Of a stretch of DNA of 64,000 bases, positions 52,014-60,096 are shown in pieces. The notes beneath the pieces are model-generated. The model ran no database searches. It was not told where the DNA came from and saw only the letters and a list, made by a program, of their open reading frames with translations. Origin of the DNA: Amycolatopsis sp. MtRt-6 (GTDB lineage Bacteria; Actinomycetota; Actinomycetes; Mycobacteriales; Pseudonocardiaceae); contig NZ_JADWPD010000020.1 in NCBI RefSeq assembly GCF_017308975.1, positions 62,001 to 126,000 of the forward strand, read 5' to 3'. Numbering within the stretch: the first letter of the stretch is position 1; the number at the start of each line of letters is the position of its first letter. The position numbers were made by a program, and so were the translations under genes.

Positions 52014-52025
52014 GGAAGCGCTTTC
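52014..52025. promoter_or_regulatory. Imperfect GGAAAGCGCTTTCC operator upstream of transporter operon
   Basis: GGAAGCGCTTTC matches the centre of the perfect palindrome found at 53332-53345. It lies between the ROK gene and the MalF-type gene, suggesting common control. Confidence 0.7.
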
Positions 52026-52071
52026 TCGGCACTCTAGGCAGCGTGCTCGGCCGCTGTCAACGGCCGGTCGT

Positions 52072-53181
52072 TCACCCTTCCGCCAGCACCGCGTCGATGC
52101 CTCGTTCCCTGGCCAGGTGCGCGGCCCCGAGCACGGTCGCGCGGGCGCCCAGCTCGCTCACGACGACCTCGGCCGGCCAGCTCAGCCGGTCGACGGTGGC
52201 GACGACCCCGGGCCGGAGCAGCTTGTTCCGGCCGACCCCGCCGCCCAGCACGACCAGGCCCGGATCGACGACCGCGCAGATCGACGCGGCCAGGTTGCCC
52301 ACGGCCTCGGCGTGTTCGGCGACGATCTCGAGCGCGACGGCGTCGCCCTTCTCCGCCAGCGCGAACAGCGCGGCAGCCGTCCGCGGCGCCGGGTCCGGGC
52401 GCCCCGCCCAGCGTCCGCGGGCACGCTGCAGCAGCGCCCGCGAGCCGAGCCGCGCTTCCAGGGCGTCGCGGACCGGCGGCCGGTCGTCCGCCCACGGGTA
52501 GGCCAGCCGGGCGACCTCCCCCGCCGCGCCATTGGCCCCGCGCACGAGCCGGCGGCCGAGCACGACACCCGCCCCGATCGCCACGCCGACCTGCAGGAAC
52601 ACGAAGCTGTCGTGGTCACGGCCCGCCCCTTCGGCGAGCTCGGCGATGGCCGCGCAGTTGACGTTGTTCTCGGTGTGCACGGGCGCGCCGGCGGGCAGCC
52701 CGAGCGCGGCCACCGCGGCGGAGATCCGCGCCATGGTCGCCGGCTCGCCGCGGCCGGGCGGGGAGACCACATCGGACACCGCGACCACGACGGCGCGGAG
52801 CGGCCCCCGCCCGCTCCCCCGGCGCAGCACGGCCGCCACCATGGCGGCCGCGGAGGCGGGCCGCGCAGTGTGGTCTTCGTCGAGCAGCTCACCGCCGAGC
52901 GTGGTCGCCCGCAGCGCGACCTGCGTCGAGCCGCGGTCGACGGCCAGCACGTACCCGGCGCGGGGCCCCAGCCGGTAGACCGCCGCGGTCCGCCCGGTGG
53001 CGCCCGACGAGCTGCCGCTGCGCTCGGCGAGCCCGGCGGCCTCCAGTTCCGCCATCACCAGGGAGACCGTCGGCTTCGACAGCCCGCACGCCACCGCGAG
53101 CTGCGGCCGGGTGGCCTGACCGGCGGCGGCCAGCGCGGCGAAGACCTCGCCGGCCCGGTCGCCGATGCCCGATTTCGCCAT
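52072..53181 (-). CDS. ROK-family transcriptional regulator
   Basis: A 369-residue regulator with an N-terminal winged helix (about residues 8-60, TRPQLAVACGLSKPTVSLVM) and a ROK sugar-kinase-like domain (about 75-360) with VLAVDRGSTQVAL and VLGGGVGRN. The zinc-binding GHxxxxxxxxxxCxCGxxGC motif of ROK proteins is missing: after GVVLGRRLVRGANGAAGEVA the cysteines are absent, so catalysis is unlikely. It is upstream of and on the same strand as the transporter operon, and probably represses it in response to a mannoside. AGG lies 5 bases before ATG 53181. Confidence 0.87.
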   Translation of the reverse strand: MAKSGIGDRAGEVFAALAAAGQATRPQLAVACGLSKPTVSLVMAELEAAGLAERSGSSSGATGRTAAVYRLGPRAGYVLAVDRGSTQVALRATTLGGELLDEDHTARPASAAAMVAAVLRRGSGRGPLRAVVVAVSDVVSPPGRGEPATMARISAAVAALGLPAGAPVHTENNVNCAAIAELAEGAGRDHDSFVFLQVGVAIGAGVVLGRRLVRGANGAAGEVARLAYPWADDRPPVRDALEARLGSRALLQRARGRWAGRPDPAPRTAAALFALAEKGDAVALEIVAEHAEAVGNLAASICAVVDPGLVVLGGGVGRNKLLRPGVVATVDRLSWPAEVVVSELGARATVLGAAHLARERGIDAVLAEG

Positions 53182-53331
53182 CTGCACCTGCTTTCGCCTC
53201 GGTGAAACTGTCGAATGCGCCTCGCCCGTCCCGCGCCCGTTGACAACGCCGGAGTTCGTTTGTTTACTACTTAACCAAGTGCGGGTCCCAGCCGCATCAT
53301 CGTTTTTCCGGGCCACCGAGGGCAAGGGTCA

Positions 53332-53345
53332 GGAAAGCGCTTTCC
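53332..53345. promoter_or_regulatory. Perfect GGAAAGCGCTTTCC palindrome
   Basis: A 14-bp perfect palindrome in the 215-bp region between the divergent ROK gene and the gene at 53397, 51 bp before that gene's start. It has the central CG of LacI-type operators; a ROK protein could also use it. Confidence 0.8.
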
Positions 53346-53396
53346 GACCACGTCGACCGGTCCGAAGCCCAGGACGGCAGGGAGGCTGCGAAGCGG

Positions 53397-55364
53397 ATGG
53401 ATCCGATCCTGCTGCCGAGCCAGCACGCGAGCTCGCACGACCTGCCCGACGACCCCGGCCGCCTCGACGCGGTCCTGGCCGCGGCCGCCGCCGACGCGCT
53501 CGCCGCGCAGCAGCCCGACGGCAACTTCGAGGACCCCGCGGCCGACGACGACGTCGGCGACATGGGTCTCGGCGTGATCTCCCTGCTCTGCCTGGCGTGG
53601 CAGCGCAAGGCGTCCGGCGATCCGGCGTTGCCCGACGCGGTGCGCCGGGGCTTGGACTTCTTCCTGACGCACCGGGTGTTCCGGCGCGACAACCCCGGCG
53701 AGCCGTTCCTGCGGGTCCGCGACAGCGGGCTGCCGTACGCGAGGTACATGCCCGGCGAGGGCGAACACCCCTTCGGCGACTGGCCGAGCACGGTGTGGGC
53801 GATGCTGCACGCGGTCAACGTCCTGGAGCTCGGCGCGGGCCTGCTCGCCGGTGACCGGTACGCCGAGGTGACCGAGCTGGCGCTCGGGTACTGGCGGTGG
53901 CTGACCGAAGCGAGCATGTTCAACCCCCAGCAGACGGGCAACCAGGCCCTCGGCGCGATCGTCGCGGGCCTGATGCTCGGCCGCCACCTCGACGGGGTTT
54001 CCCGTGAGCGCGAAGGCAAACGCGTCACCACGGCGGCCATGCGGCTCTACACCGACGTGATCCGCCCGTCGCGGGTGACCGACCGCGGGTTCGCGCTGCC
54101 GGCCGAGCACGGCGCCGGCCACGACCAGAACTACCTGCCGATCTCGCTGTCCTTCCTGGCCCAGGCCCACCGCGTCACGGCCGACCGCCTGTTCCTCGAC
54201 GACGGCGCGGAGCTCGCCCGCCACCTCGACTGCCGGCTGTCGGCCCGCGGCTTCGACTACGGCGGCCCCCGCTACAGCGAGCAGCACTGCGGCGCGGAGG
54301 GCTTGCTCGGCCTCCGCTACTTCAGCGCGCACCTGGCGACCGACCTGGGCCGTTACCTGGCCGACCGCCGCGTCGCCTACTACCCGGCGGCCCGGACCGG
54401 CGCGCCGAGCGGGCACTTCGCGTTCACGACGGTGTGGCTGTACCAGGACGGCAGCAGCTGGCACCCGTCCTCGTCGTTTCCCGTCACCACGCCGTATTCG
54501 CTGCGCCACCGCGCCGCGTCCGTGTCGCTGACCGCGAGCCACACGCCGTACCTGATCGACGCGGGCCGCGCCGTGGTGATCGAGTCCGTCGTGGCGGGCC
54601 AGCACGGCATCGGCCCGGTCCTCGGGTACGACGACGGCCCCCGGACGCTGCTCACCCGCGCACTCGGCCCGCTGCGCGTCGGCGACGCCTCCGACGGCGA
54701 CGTCGTCGCCCGGCTGGTGACCAAGGCGGTGGTCACCCGCGAGCAGGTGATGCTGAGCGTCCGGCAGCTGTGCGTGGTCGAGCCGCGGCGGACGACGCTG
54801 GTCGCGGTGGTCCCGGCCGAGGGATGCGACTTCCTCGCGGGGCTGCCGTACGTCGAGGAAACCTCGGAGGGACAGCGCAAGATCGTCACGGTGGCTTCGC
54901 CGGGCGGGGCACCGTTCGACCTGGGCAAGCCCGGCGCGGTCCTGGAGACGGGCGGCACGCTCTTCGCGGGCAGCATGGCCATCACGTCGGGAGCGGCGCT
55001 GCGGGTGGTCAACCCCCCAGCGGGCCGGACGAGCTTCAACAGCCCGGAGACGATCGGGCTGACGCAGGAGCAGCTGGCGTTCTCCCTGGCCGACGACCCC
55101 CGCGGCTACGGAAACCCGGACGCGGGCTGGCACCGCGTGACGGACACGAACCACGTCCTGGCGGGGCCGCTGCGGGATTCCCCGCCGGGCACGTCGGTCT
55201 TCGCGGTCCGCTACGGCCCCCACGACGACGTCCCGTTCGCCGTCGCGGTGCGGGAAACGGCCGAAGGCTTGCAGATCGAGACGCCGGGCTTTTCGGTCGT
55301 CGTCGGCGATGCCGCGGGCGACGCGGCCGGGGAGCCGATCCTCCGGTTGACGGCGCGTCCGTAA
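53397..55364 (+). CDS. Unrecognised alpha-barrel-like enzyme of the mannoside cluster
   Basis: A 655-residue protein whose family I cannot name with confidence. The first 360 residues are helical with repeated hydrophobic pairs and conserved-looking acidic and aromatic residues (HPFGDWPSTVWAML, GAGHDQNYLPISLSFLAQA, DYGGPRYSEQHCGAEG), resembling the alpha/alpha toroid of heparinase-type lyases or six-hairpin glycosidases. The last 280 residues are beta-rich, like the beta-sandwich of such lyases. No signal peptide is seen. GGGAGG lies 11 bases before the ATG, and a palindromic operator shared with the transporter operon lies upstream. A role in breaking a mannose-containing or uronic-acid polymer is inferred from context. 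Confidence 0.6.
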   Translation: MDPILLPSQHASSHDLPDDPGRLDAVLAAAAADALAAQQPDGNFEDPAADDDVGDMGLGVISLLCLAWQRKASGDPALPDAVRRGLDFFLTHRVFRRDNPGEPFLRVRDSGLPYARYMPGEGEHPFGDWPSTVWAMLHAVNVLELGAGLLAGDRYAEVTELALGYWRWLTEASMFNPQQTGNQALGAIVAGLMLGRHLDGVSREREGKRVTTAAMRLYTDVIRPSRVTDRGFALPAEHGAGHDQNYLPISLSFLAQAHRVTADRLFLDDGAELARHLDCRLSARGFDYGGPRYSEQHCGAEGLLGLRYFSAHLATDLGRYLADRRVAYYPAARTGAPSGHFAFTTVWLYQDGSSWHPSSSFPVTTPYSLRHRAASVSLTASHTPYLIDAGRAVVIESVVAGQHGIGPVLGYDDGPRTLLTRALGPLRVGDASDGDVVARLVTKAVVTREQVMLSVRQLCVVEPRRTTLVAVVPAEGCDFLAGLPYVEETSEGQRKIVTVASPGGAPFDLGKPGAVLETGGTLFAGSMAITSGAALRVVNPPAGRTSFNSPETIGLTQEQLAFSLADDPRGYGNPDAGWHRVTDTNHVLAGPLRDSPPGTSVFAVRYGPHDDVPFAVAVRETAEGLQIETPGFSVVVGDAAGDAAGEPILRLTARP

Positions 55365-55411
55365 CGTCCGGCTGCGTTAACCTGGCGTGTCCGGAGAGGA
55401 GCGCTCGGTCG

Positions 55412-57628
55412 GTGGACGAGGAAGAAGCCACGCTGTCCGGGACGGCGGCCGCCTCGGGGCCGGGCAGCATCGCGGTCGGTGCCGTCGGGCGGGACGTGCA
55501 CATCGTCCAGCAGGCCGCCGTGCCCGGGCCCGCCGCCGTCGTGACCAGGCTGTCCGGTGACCCGGGCGAGCTCTTCGTCGGCCGCGGCGCGCAGACGCGG
55601 CGGCTGCTCGACCTGCTGGAGGCCGGGACCGGTGCCGCCGTCGTCGTCGGGATGGGCGGGGTCGGGAAGACCGCGCTGGTCCGGCGCGTCGCGGCCGACG
55701 CGCTCGGACGCGGCTGGTTCGATGGCGGCGTCTTCTTCGTCGACCTGCACGGCTACGACTCCGTGCCGGTCCGGCCGCGGCAGGTGTTCGCCTCCCTGCT
55801 CCGCGTCCTCGACGTCCCCGCCGCGGACATCCCGCCGACCGCCGACGAGCAGGCCGCCGTGTACCACCAGGTCCTCGACCGGCTCGCCGACGCCGGACAG
55901 CGGGTGCTGCTGGTGCTCGACAACGCCTCCGCCGCCGACCAGGTGCGCGACCTGCTGCCCCGGCACCACGCGCACCAGGCGCTCGTCACGACCCGGGACA
56001 CCCTCGGCCTGCCGGGGACGCACCGGTTCGACCTGGACGTCCTGACCGGCGAAGACGCCGTGCGGCTGCTGACGCAGGTCCTCGCGCACCGGAACCCCGA
56101 GGACCCCCGGCTGTCCGCGGACCCCGCCGCCGCGGCACGGCTGGTGACGATCTGCGGCGCGCTGCCCCTCGCCGTCCGGATCACCGCGTCGGTCCTGGCC
56201 GACGAACCCCGCCTGGGCGTCGGCGAGCTGGTCGCCGAACTCACCGCGGCCGACGGGCCGGGTGTCCACCGGACGGAACACGGCGAGGAGACCGTCTCGG
56301 CCGTGTTCGACCAGTCCTGGCACCGGCTCCGGCGGCGCAAGGCCGACGCCGCCGCGATGCTCCCGTTGCTGACGCTCAACCCCGGACCCGACTTCGCCAC
56401 GGACGCGGCCGCGGCACTGGCCGGCACCTCGCCCGCCGCCGCCGCGGCCCGGCTGCGCACCCTGCGCGCGGCGTCGCTGCTGCAGCAGACGCCGACCGGC
56501 CGGTGGCAGCTGCACGACCTGATCCACCTCTGCGCCCAGCACCACCTGACGCCGGAGGCCGCCGGCGCCGCCATTCCGCGGCTGTTCCAGTACTACATCG
56601 ACGCCGTGATCGCGGCCGACCGCGGGCTCGGGGGTGAACCAGGCGAGCGGTTCCCCCACCCGCGGGACGCGTTGGCGTGGCTCGACGCCGAGCGCGCGAA
56701 CCTGACCGCCGCCGTCGTCGGCGCGCGCGTGCTCGGCATCAACGAGTTCGCCTTCCTCATCGGTACTCACCTGACCGAGTACCTCGAGTGGCAGCGTCAC
56801 CTGACCGACTGGCTCCTCGTCACCGACCACGCCACGCGAGCGGCAACGGCCATCGGCGACCCGCAGGTCTCGGCCATCGCCTGGAACAACTTCGGCGTCG
56901 CGCTGGAGCAGGCGCGGCGCCACGACGACGCGCTCCGCGCCCATCGCCAGGCGCTGGCGCTCTTCCAGGAGACAGGTGACCGCTCCGGCGAAGCCGCGAG
57001 CTGGAGCAACCTCGGCAACGCGCTGCTGAGCAAGCGCCGGATCGACGAGGCGATCGAGGCGCACCGCCACACCCTGGACCTGTGCCGGACACTGGGCGAC
57101 GACGCCGGGCAAGGCCGCGCTTGGGCCAACCTCGCGTTGGCGTTGTTCAGGGCCCAGCGGCACGAGGAGGCGCTCGAGGCCCACCGGCAGGCGTTGCGCT
57201 GGACCCAGGAGAGCGATGACCGGCACCACGAAGCGCAGATCTGGAACAACCTGGGCAACGTGTTCAACGAGCTGAAACGCTTCGACGAGGCGATCGACGC
57301 GTACACCCGGGCCGGGGAGATGCACCGCGACGCCGGAGACCGGTACCGCGAAGCCGAGGCGGGGACCAACCTCGGCACCGTGCTGCGGCAGGTGTCCAGG
57401 TTCGACGAGGCGATCGAGGCGCATCAGCGCGCCATCCACCACTTCCGGCAGATCGGAGACCACCGCTCGGAAGGGATGGCCTGGTTCAACCTCGCCTTCG
57501 CGCTGGGGCCCGCGCGCTCGGTCGAAGAGGCGAAATCGGCCTGGGAGACGGCCGCGCGGCTCTTCCGCGAGGCCGGCGACGACGAGTCGCTCGCCGAAAC
57601 GCTGCGGTGGCTGGAAGCTCCCGGTTGA
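55412..57628 (+). CDS. STAND NTPase with NB-ARC domain and TPR repeats
   Basis: A 738-residue signal-transduction ATPase. The N-terminal 45 residues hold only a short repeat-like SGPGSIAVGAVGRDVHIVQQ element common in actinobacterial STAND proteins. The NB-ARC domain (about 50-330) has P-loop GMGGVGKTALV (80-90), Walker B LLVLDNAS and GALPLAVRI. A winged-helix-like region follows (about 350-440), and six TPR units of about 40 residues (about 480-735, AWNNFGVALEQ, SWSNLGNALLS, IWNNLGNVFNE and others). No effector domain is fused. Such proteins oligomerise on ligand binding and act in regulation or phage defence. The GTG at 55412 follows GAGGAG at 10 bases. Confidence 0.87.
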   Translation: MDEEEATLSGTAAASGPGSIAVGAVGRDVHIVQQAAVPGPAAVVTRLSGDPGELFVGRGAQTRRLLDLLEAGTGAAVVVGMGGVGKTALVRRVAADALGRGWFDGGVFFVDLHGYDSVPVRPRQVFASLLRVLDVPAADIPPTADEQAAVYHQVLDRLADAGQRVLLVLDNASAADQVRDLLPRHHAHQALVTTRDTLGLPGTHRFDLDVLTGEDAVRLLTQVLAHRNPEDPRLSADPAAAARLVTICGALPLAVRITASVLADEPRLGVGELVAELTAADGPGVHRTEHGEETVSAVFDQSWHRLRRRKADAAAMLPLLTLNPGPDFATDAAAALAGTSPAAAAARLRTLRAASLLQQTPTGRWQLHDLIHLCAQHHLTPEAAGAAIPRLFQYYIDAVIAADRGLGGEPGERFPHPRDALAWLDAERANLTAAVVGARVLGINEFAFLIGTHLTEYLEWQRHLTDWLLVTDHATRAATAIGDPQVSAIAWNNFGVALEQARRHDDALRAHRQALALFQETGDRSGEAASWSNLGNALLSKRRIDEAIEAHRHTLDLCRTLGDDAGQGRAWANLALALFRAQRHEEALEAHRQALRWTQESDDRHHEAQIWNNLGNVFNELKRFDEAIDAYTRAGEMHRDAGDRYREAEAGTNLGTVLRQVSRFDEAIEAHQRAIHHFRQIGDHRSEGMAWFNLAFALGPARSVEEAKSAWETAARLFREAGDDESLAETLRWLEAPG

Positions 57629-57630
57629 CG

Positions 57631-58179
57631 CTAGCGATCGGCGGACCGGTAGCGCTGCATCTTCTCCCGGCTGCCGCACGCGCTCATCGAGCACCACCGG
57701 CGCGCCCCCGCCCGTGACGTGTCGAGGAACAGCAGCGAGCACTCGGGGTTGGCGCATTCGCGCACGCGGGCGGCGTCGGCACCGCCGAGGACCGCGACCG
57801 CGTCCGCGGCGATCAGGGCCAGCAGTGCCGGGACCGTCGGCGAAACCGGCTGTGCCCGCAGCCCGGCCGGGGTGACGTGCAGGGCGGTGCCGGGTGGCGG
57901 GTGCGCCGCCCACCGGTTCACCGTGGCGACGTCCGCGGCCGCGGTGCCCCCGAGCAGCAGCCGGTAGACGGCTTCCCGGAGTTCGCGGGCCGCCGTCAGG
58001 TCCGCTGCCGTGCAGGGCGGGTCTTCCGGCGTCAAGCCCGCTTCGGTGAACCAGCGGCCCAGCGCCGCGGGGTCGGGCACGCGTTCGAAGCCGCCGTCGC
58101 GCCACCGCATGCCGACCGTGGCCGTGAAGTCCACCGACGGCCGCCCGCCGTGGAAGCGGAAGCCCTGCTTGTCGCCCAC
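57631..58179 (-). CDS. ABATE/CGNR zinc-finger protein
   Basis: A 182-residue protein with the N-terminal ABATE domain (about residues 5-130, GRPSVDFTATVG) and a C-terminal CGNR-type zinc finger with CANPECSLLFLD and RWCSMSACGSREKM. The canonical CGNR reads CGSR here, which is a conservative change; all four cysteines are present. Members are thought to be stress-related transcription regulators. The start is GTG. It is divergent from a PanE-like gene with a perfect 23-bp palindrome in between. Confidence 0.9.
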   Translation of the reverse strand: MGDKQGFRFHGGRPSVDFTATVGMRWRDGGFERVPDPAALGRWFTEAGLTPEDPPCTAADLTAARELREAVYRLLLGGTAAADVATVNRWAAHPPPGTALHVTPAGLRAQPVSPTVPALLALIAADAVAVLGGADAARVRECANPECSLLFLDTSRAGARRWCSMSACGSREKMQRYRSADR

Positions 58180-58195
58180 GCCGGGGAGGCTACCG

Positions 58196-58218
58196 CGTTA
58201 CCGGTTGAACCGGTAACG
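58196..58218. promoter_or_regulatory. Perfect 23-bp palindrome at divergent promoter
   Basis: CGTTACCGGTT, centre G, AACCGGTAACG: 11-bp perfect arms. It lies between the CGNR gene and the PanE-like gene and its last base is the first base of the annotated GTG start of the latter. It is a good candidate operator for the CGNR protein. Confidence 0.8.
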
Positions 58219-59132
58219 TGCGAAAGGTGAAATTCACGATCATCGGCGCGGGCGGCCTGGGCGGGTTCTTCGGGGCCCGGCTCGCCGCCGCCGGACACGA
58301 CGTCTCCTTCCTGGCCCGCGGCGAGCACCTCACGGCGCTGCGCGAGCGCGGCCTCACCGTGCTCGACGCCCAGGGCGCGGCCACGACCCTGCCCGTCCAC
58401 GCCACCGGCGACCCGGCGGAGCTCGGCACGGCCGACGCCGCCCTGCTCGCGGTGAAGACCTTTCAGCTCGCCGACGCCGTGGCCGCGCTCCCGGCCGGAG
58501 CGAACGCGGTGATCACCGTGCAGAACGGCGTCGACGCCCCCGCGGCGGCCGCCCGGACGCTGGGCAGGGACGCGGTGCTCCCCGGCGTGGCGAAGGTGAT
58601 CGCCGCACTCGCCGGGCCGGGCACGATCCGGCACGTCGGCGGCGCGGGCTCGCTCGACATCGCGGAGTGGGACAACCGGCCGAGCGAGCGGGTCGAGCGG
58701 ATCCGCGCCGTGTTCGGCGCCGCCGGGATCGCCTCCACTCCCCCGGCGGACATCTGGGCCGAGCTGTGGGCGAAGTTCCTGTTCATCGCGCCCGTCGGCG
58801 GCCTGGGCGCGGTCACCGGCGCCCCGTTCGGCGAGCTGCGCGCCCACCCCGAAACCCGGCGGACACTGGAGGCCGCCATGGCGGAGATCGAACGCCTGGC
58901 CCGCGCGTCCGGCGTCGACCTGCCCGCCGACGTCGTCGCCGCCACGATGGCGTTCGTCGACCGGCAGCCCGCCGAGGGGACAACGTCGCTGCAGCGCGAC
59001 ATCGCCGCCGGGCGTCCGTCCGAATTGGACGCTTGGACCGGTTCGGTGGTGCGGCTCGGCCGGGAGAACGGCGTCCCGACACCGGTCAACGACGTCCTGC
59101 ACGCGGTTCTGCGCCTCCGCGAAGGCCGATAG
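58218..59132 (+). CDS. Ketopantoate reductase (PanE/ApbA) family protein
   Basis: A 304-residue NADPH-dependent reductase. The Rossmann motif GAGGLGGFFGARLA (about residues 9-22), a central hinge with TVQNGVDAP, and the C-terminal helical domain with ELWAKFLFIAPVGG (conserved Lys) are visible. The closest role is 2-dehydropantoate reduction in pantothenate synthesis, but many paralogues act on other 2-oxo acids. Two in-frame GTG starts (58218 and 58227) exist; the first overlaps the palindrome, so the second may be used, or the transcript may be leaderless. Confidence 0.87.
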   Translation: MRKVKFTIIGAGGLGGFFGARLAAAGHDVSFLARGEHLTALRERGLTVLDAQGAATTLPVHATGDPAELGTADAALLAVKTFQLADAVAALPAGANAVITVQNGVDAPAAAARTLGRDAVLPGVAKVIAALAGPGTIRHVGGAGSLDIAEWDNRPSERVERIRAVFGAAGIASTPPADIWAELWAKFLFIAPVGGLGAVTGAPFGELRAHPETRRTLEAAMAEIERLARASGVDLPADVVAATMAFVDRQPAEGTTSLQRDIAAGRPSELDAWTGSVVRLGRENGVPTPVNDVLHAVLRLREGR

Positions 59133-59169
59133 CCGACCGGAGGGCGCGAAAGTCTGGCACGATCAGGCC

Positions 59170-60096
59170 GTGACCAGCAGGCGGTGGACGCGCGGACTCG
59201 CGATGGCGGCCGTCCTGCTGCTGGCGCTCACCGCCTGCACGGCCGAGTTCGGCGACCTCAAGCTGCGGATCGCCGCCGGCAACCCCGGCGGCGTCTACTA
59301 CAAGCTCGCCCAGCCGCTCGCCACCGCCTGGCAGACCGGCCTGGACATCGACCGGCCGCAGGTGCTGCAGACCCAGGGCTCGCCCGACAACGTCACCAAG
59401 GTGCTCGCCGGCGAGGCCGACGTCGCCTTCGTCGCGGCCGACGTCGCCGCGGACCGGTACGAGACCCGCCGCGACCTGCGGGCACTCGCCCGGATCCACG
59501 ACGACTACCTGCACGTGGTGGTCCGCACCGACTCCCCCATCCGCTCGGTGTCCCAGCTCAGCGGCCACCACATCGCGATCGGCTCACCGGCGTCGGGCGT
59601 CGAGTACATCGCGAAGAAGCTGCTGGCCGTGGCCGGCCTGACCGGCTCGGTCACCACGACCCTCCGCGGCCTCGACGACTCGGTGCGGGCGCTGCTGAGC
59701 GGCGAGGTCGACGCGTTCTTCTGGTCCGGCGGCCTGCCGACGCCGAAGCTGGCGGAGTACAACATCCAAGGCTCGCTGCGGCTGCTCGACATCGCCGACC
59801 TGATGCCGAAGATGCAGGCGCTCAGCCCGGTCTACAGCACCTCGACGATCCCGGCGAGCATGTACAACCAGCTGGTCCCGGTGACGACGCTGGTGGTGCC
59901 GAACTTCCTGGTGGTCCCGCAGTCGATGCCCGACGACGTGGCCGAGGCCCTGGTCCGCGGCCTGTTCGACGCCCGCGGCGCGCTGGCGAGCGCCAACCCG
60001 GCGGCGTTGTCGATCGACGTCCACCCGGGCATCGAGACCCAGCCGATCCCCCTCCACCCGGGCGCGCTGCGGTACTACCGGTCGCAGAAGACCTAG
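59170..60096 (+). CDS. TAXI-family solute-binding lipoprotein
   Basis: A 308-residue lipoprotein with signal and lipobox (AVLLLALTAC, acylated Cys near residue 23). The TAXI-type periplasmic-binding fold is shown by AAGNPGGVYYKLAQPLATAW and DVAFVAADVAADRY. TAXI proteins usually feed TRAP transporters, but no TRAP membrane gene is near. It is convergent with the sensor-kinase gene, and the stops overlap by 2 bp in CTAG. It may present a ligand to the sensor instead; this is inference from position. Confidence 0.85.
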   Translation: MTSRRWTRGLAMAAVLLLALTACTAEFGDLKLRIAAGNPGGVYYKLAQPLATAWQTGLDIDRPQVLQTQGSPDNVTKVLAGEADVAFVAADVAADRYETRRDLRALARIHDDYLHVVVRTDSPIRSVSQLSGHHIAIGSPASGVEYIAKKLLAVAGLTGSVTTTLRGLDDSVRALLSGEVDAFFWSGGLPTPKLAEYNIQGSLRLLDIADLMPKMQALSPVYSTSTIPASMYNQLVPVTTLVVPNFLVVPQSMPDDVAEALVRGLFDARGALASANPAALSIDVHPGIETQPIPLHPGALRYYRSQKT

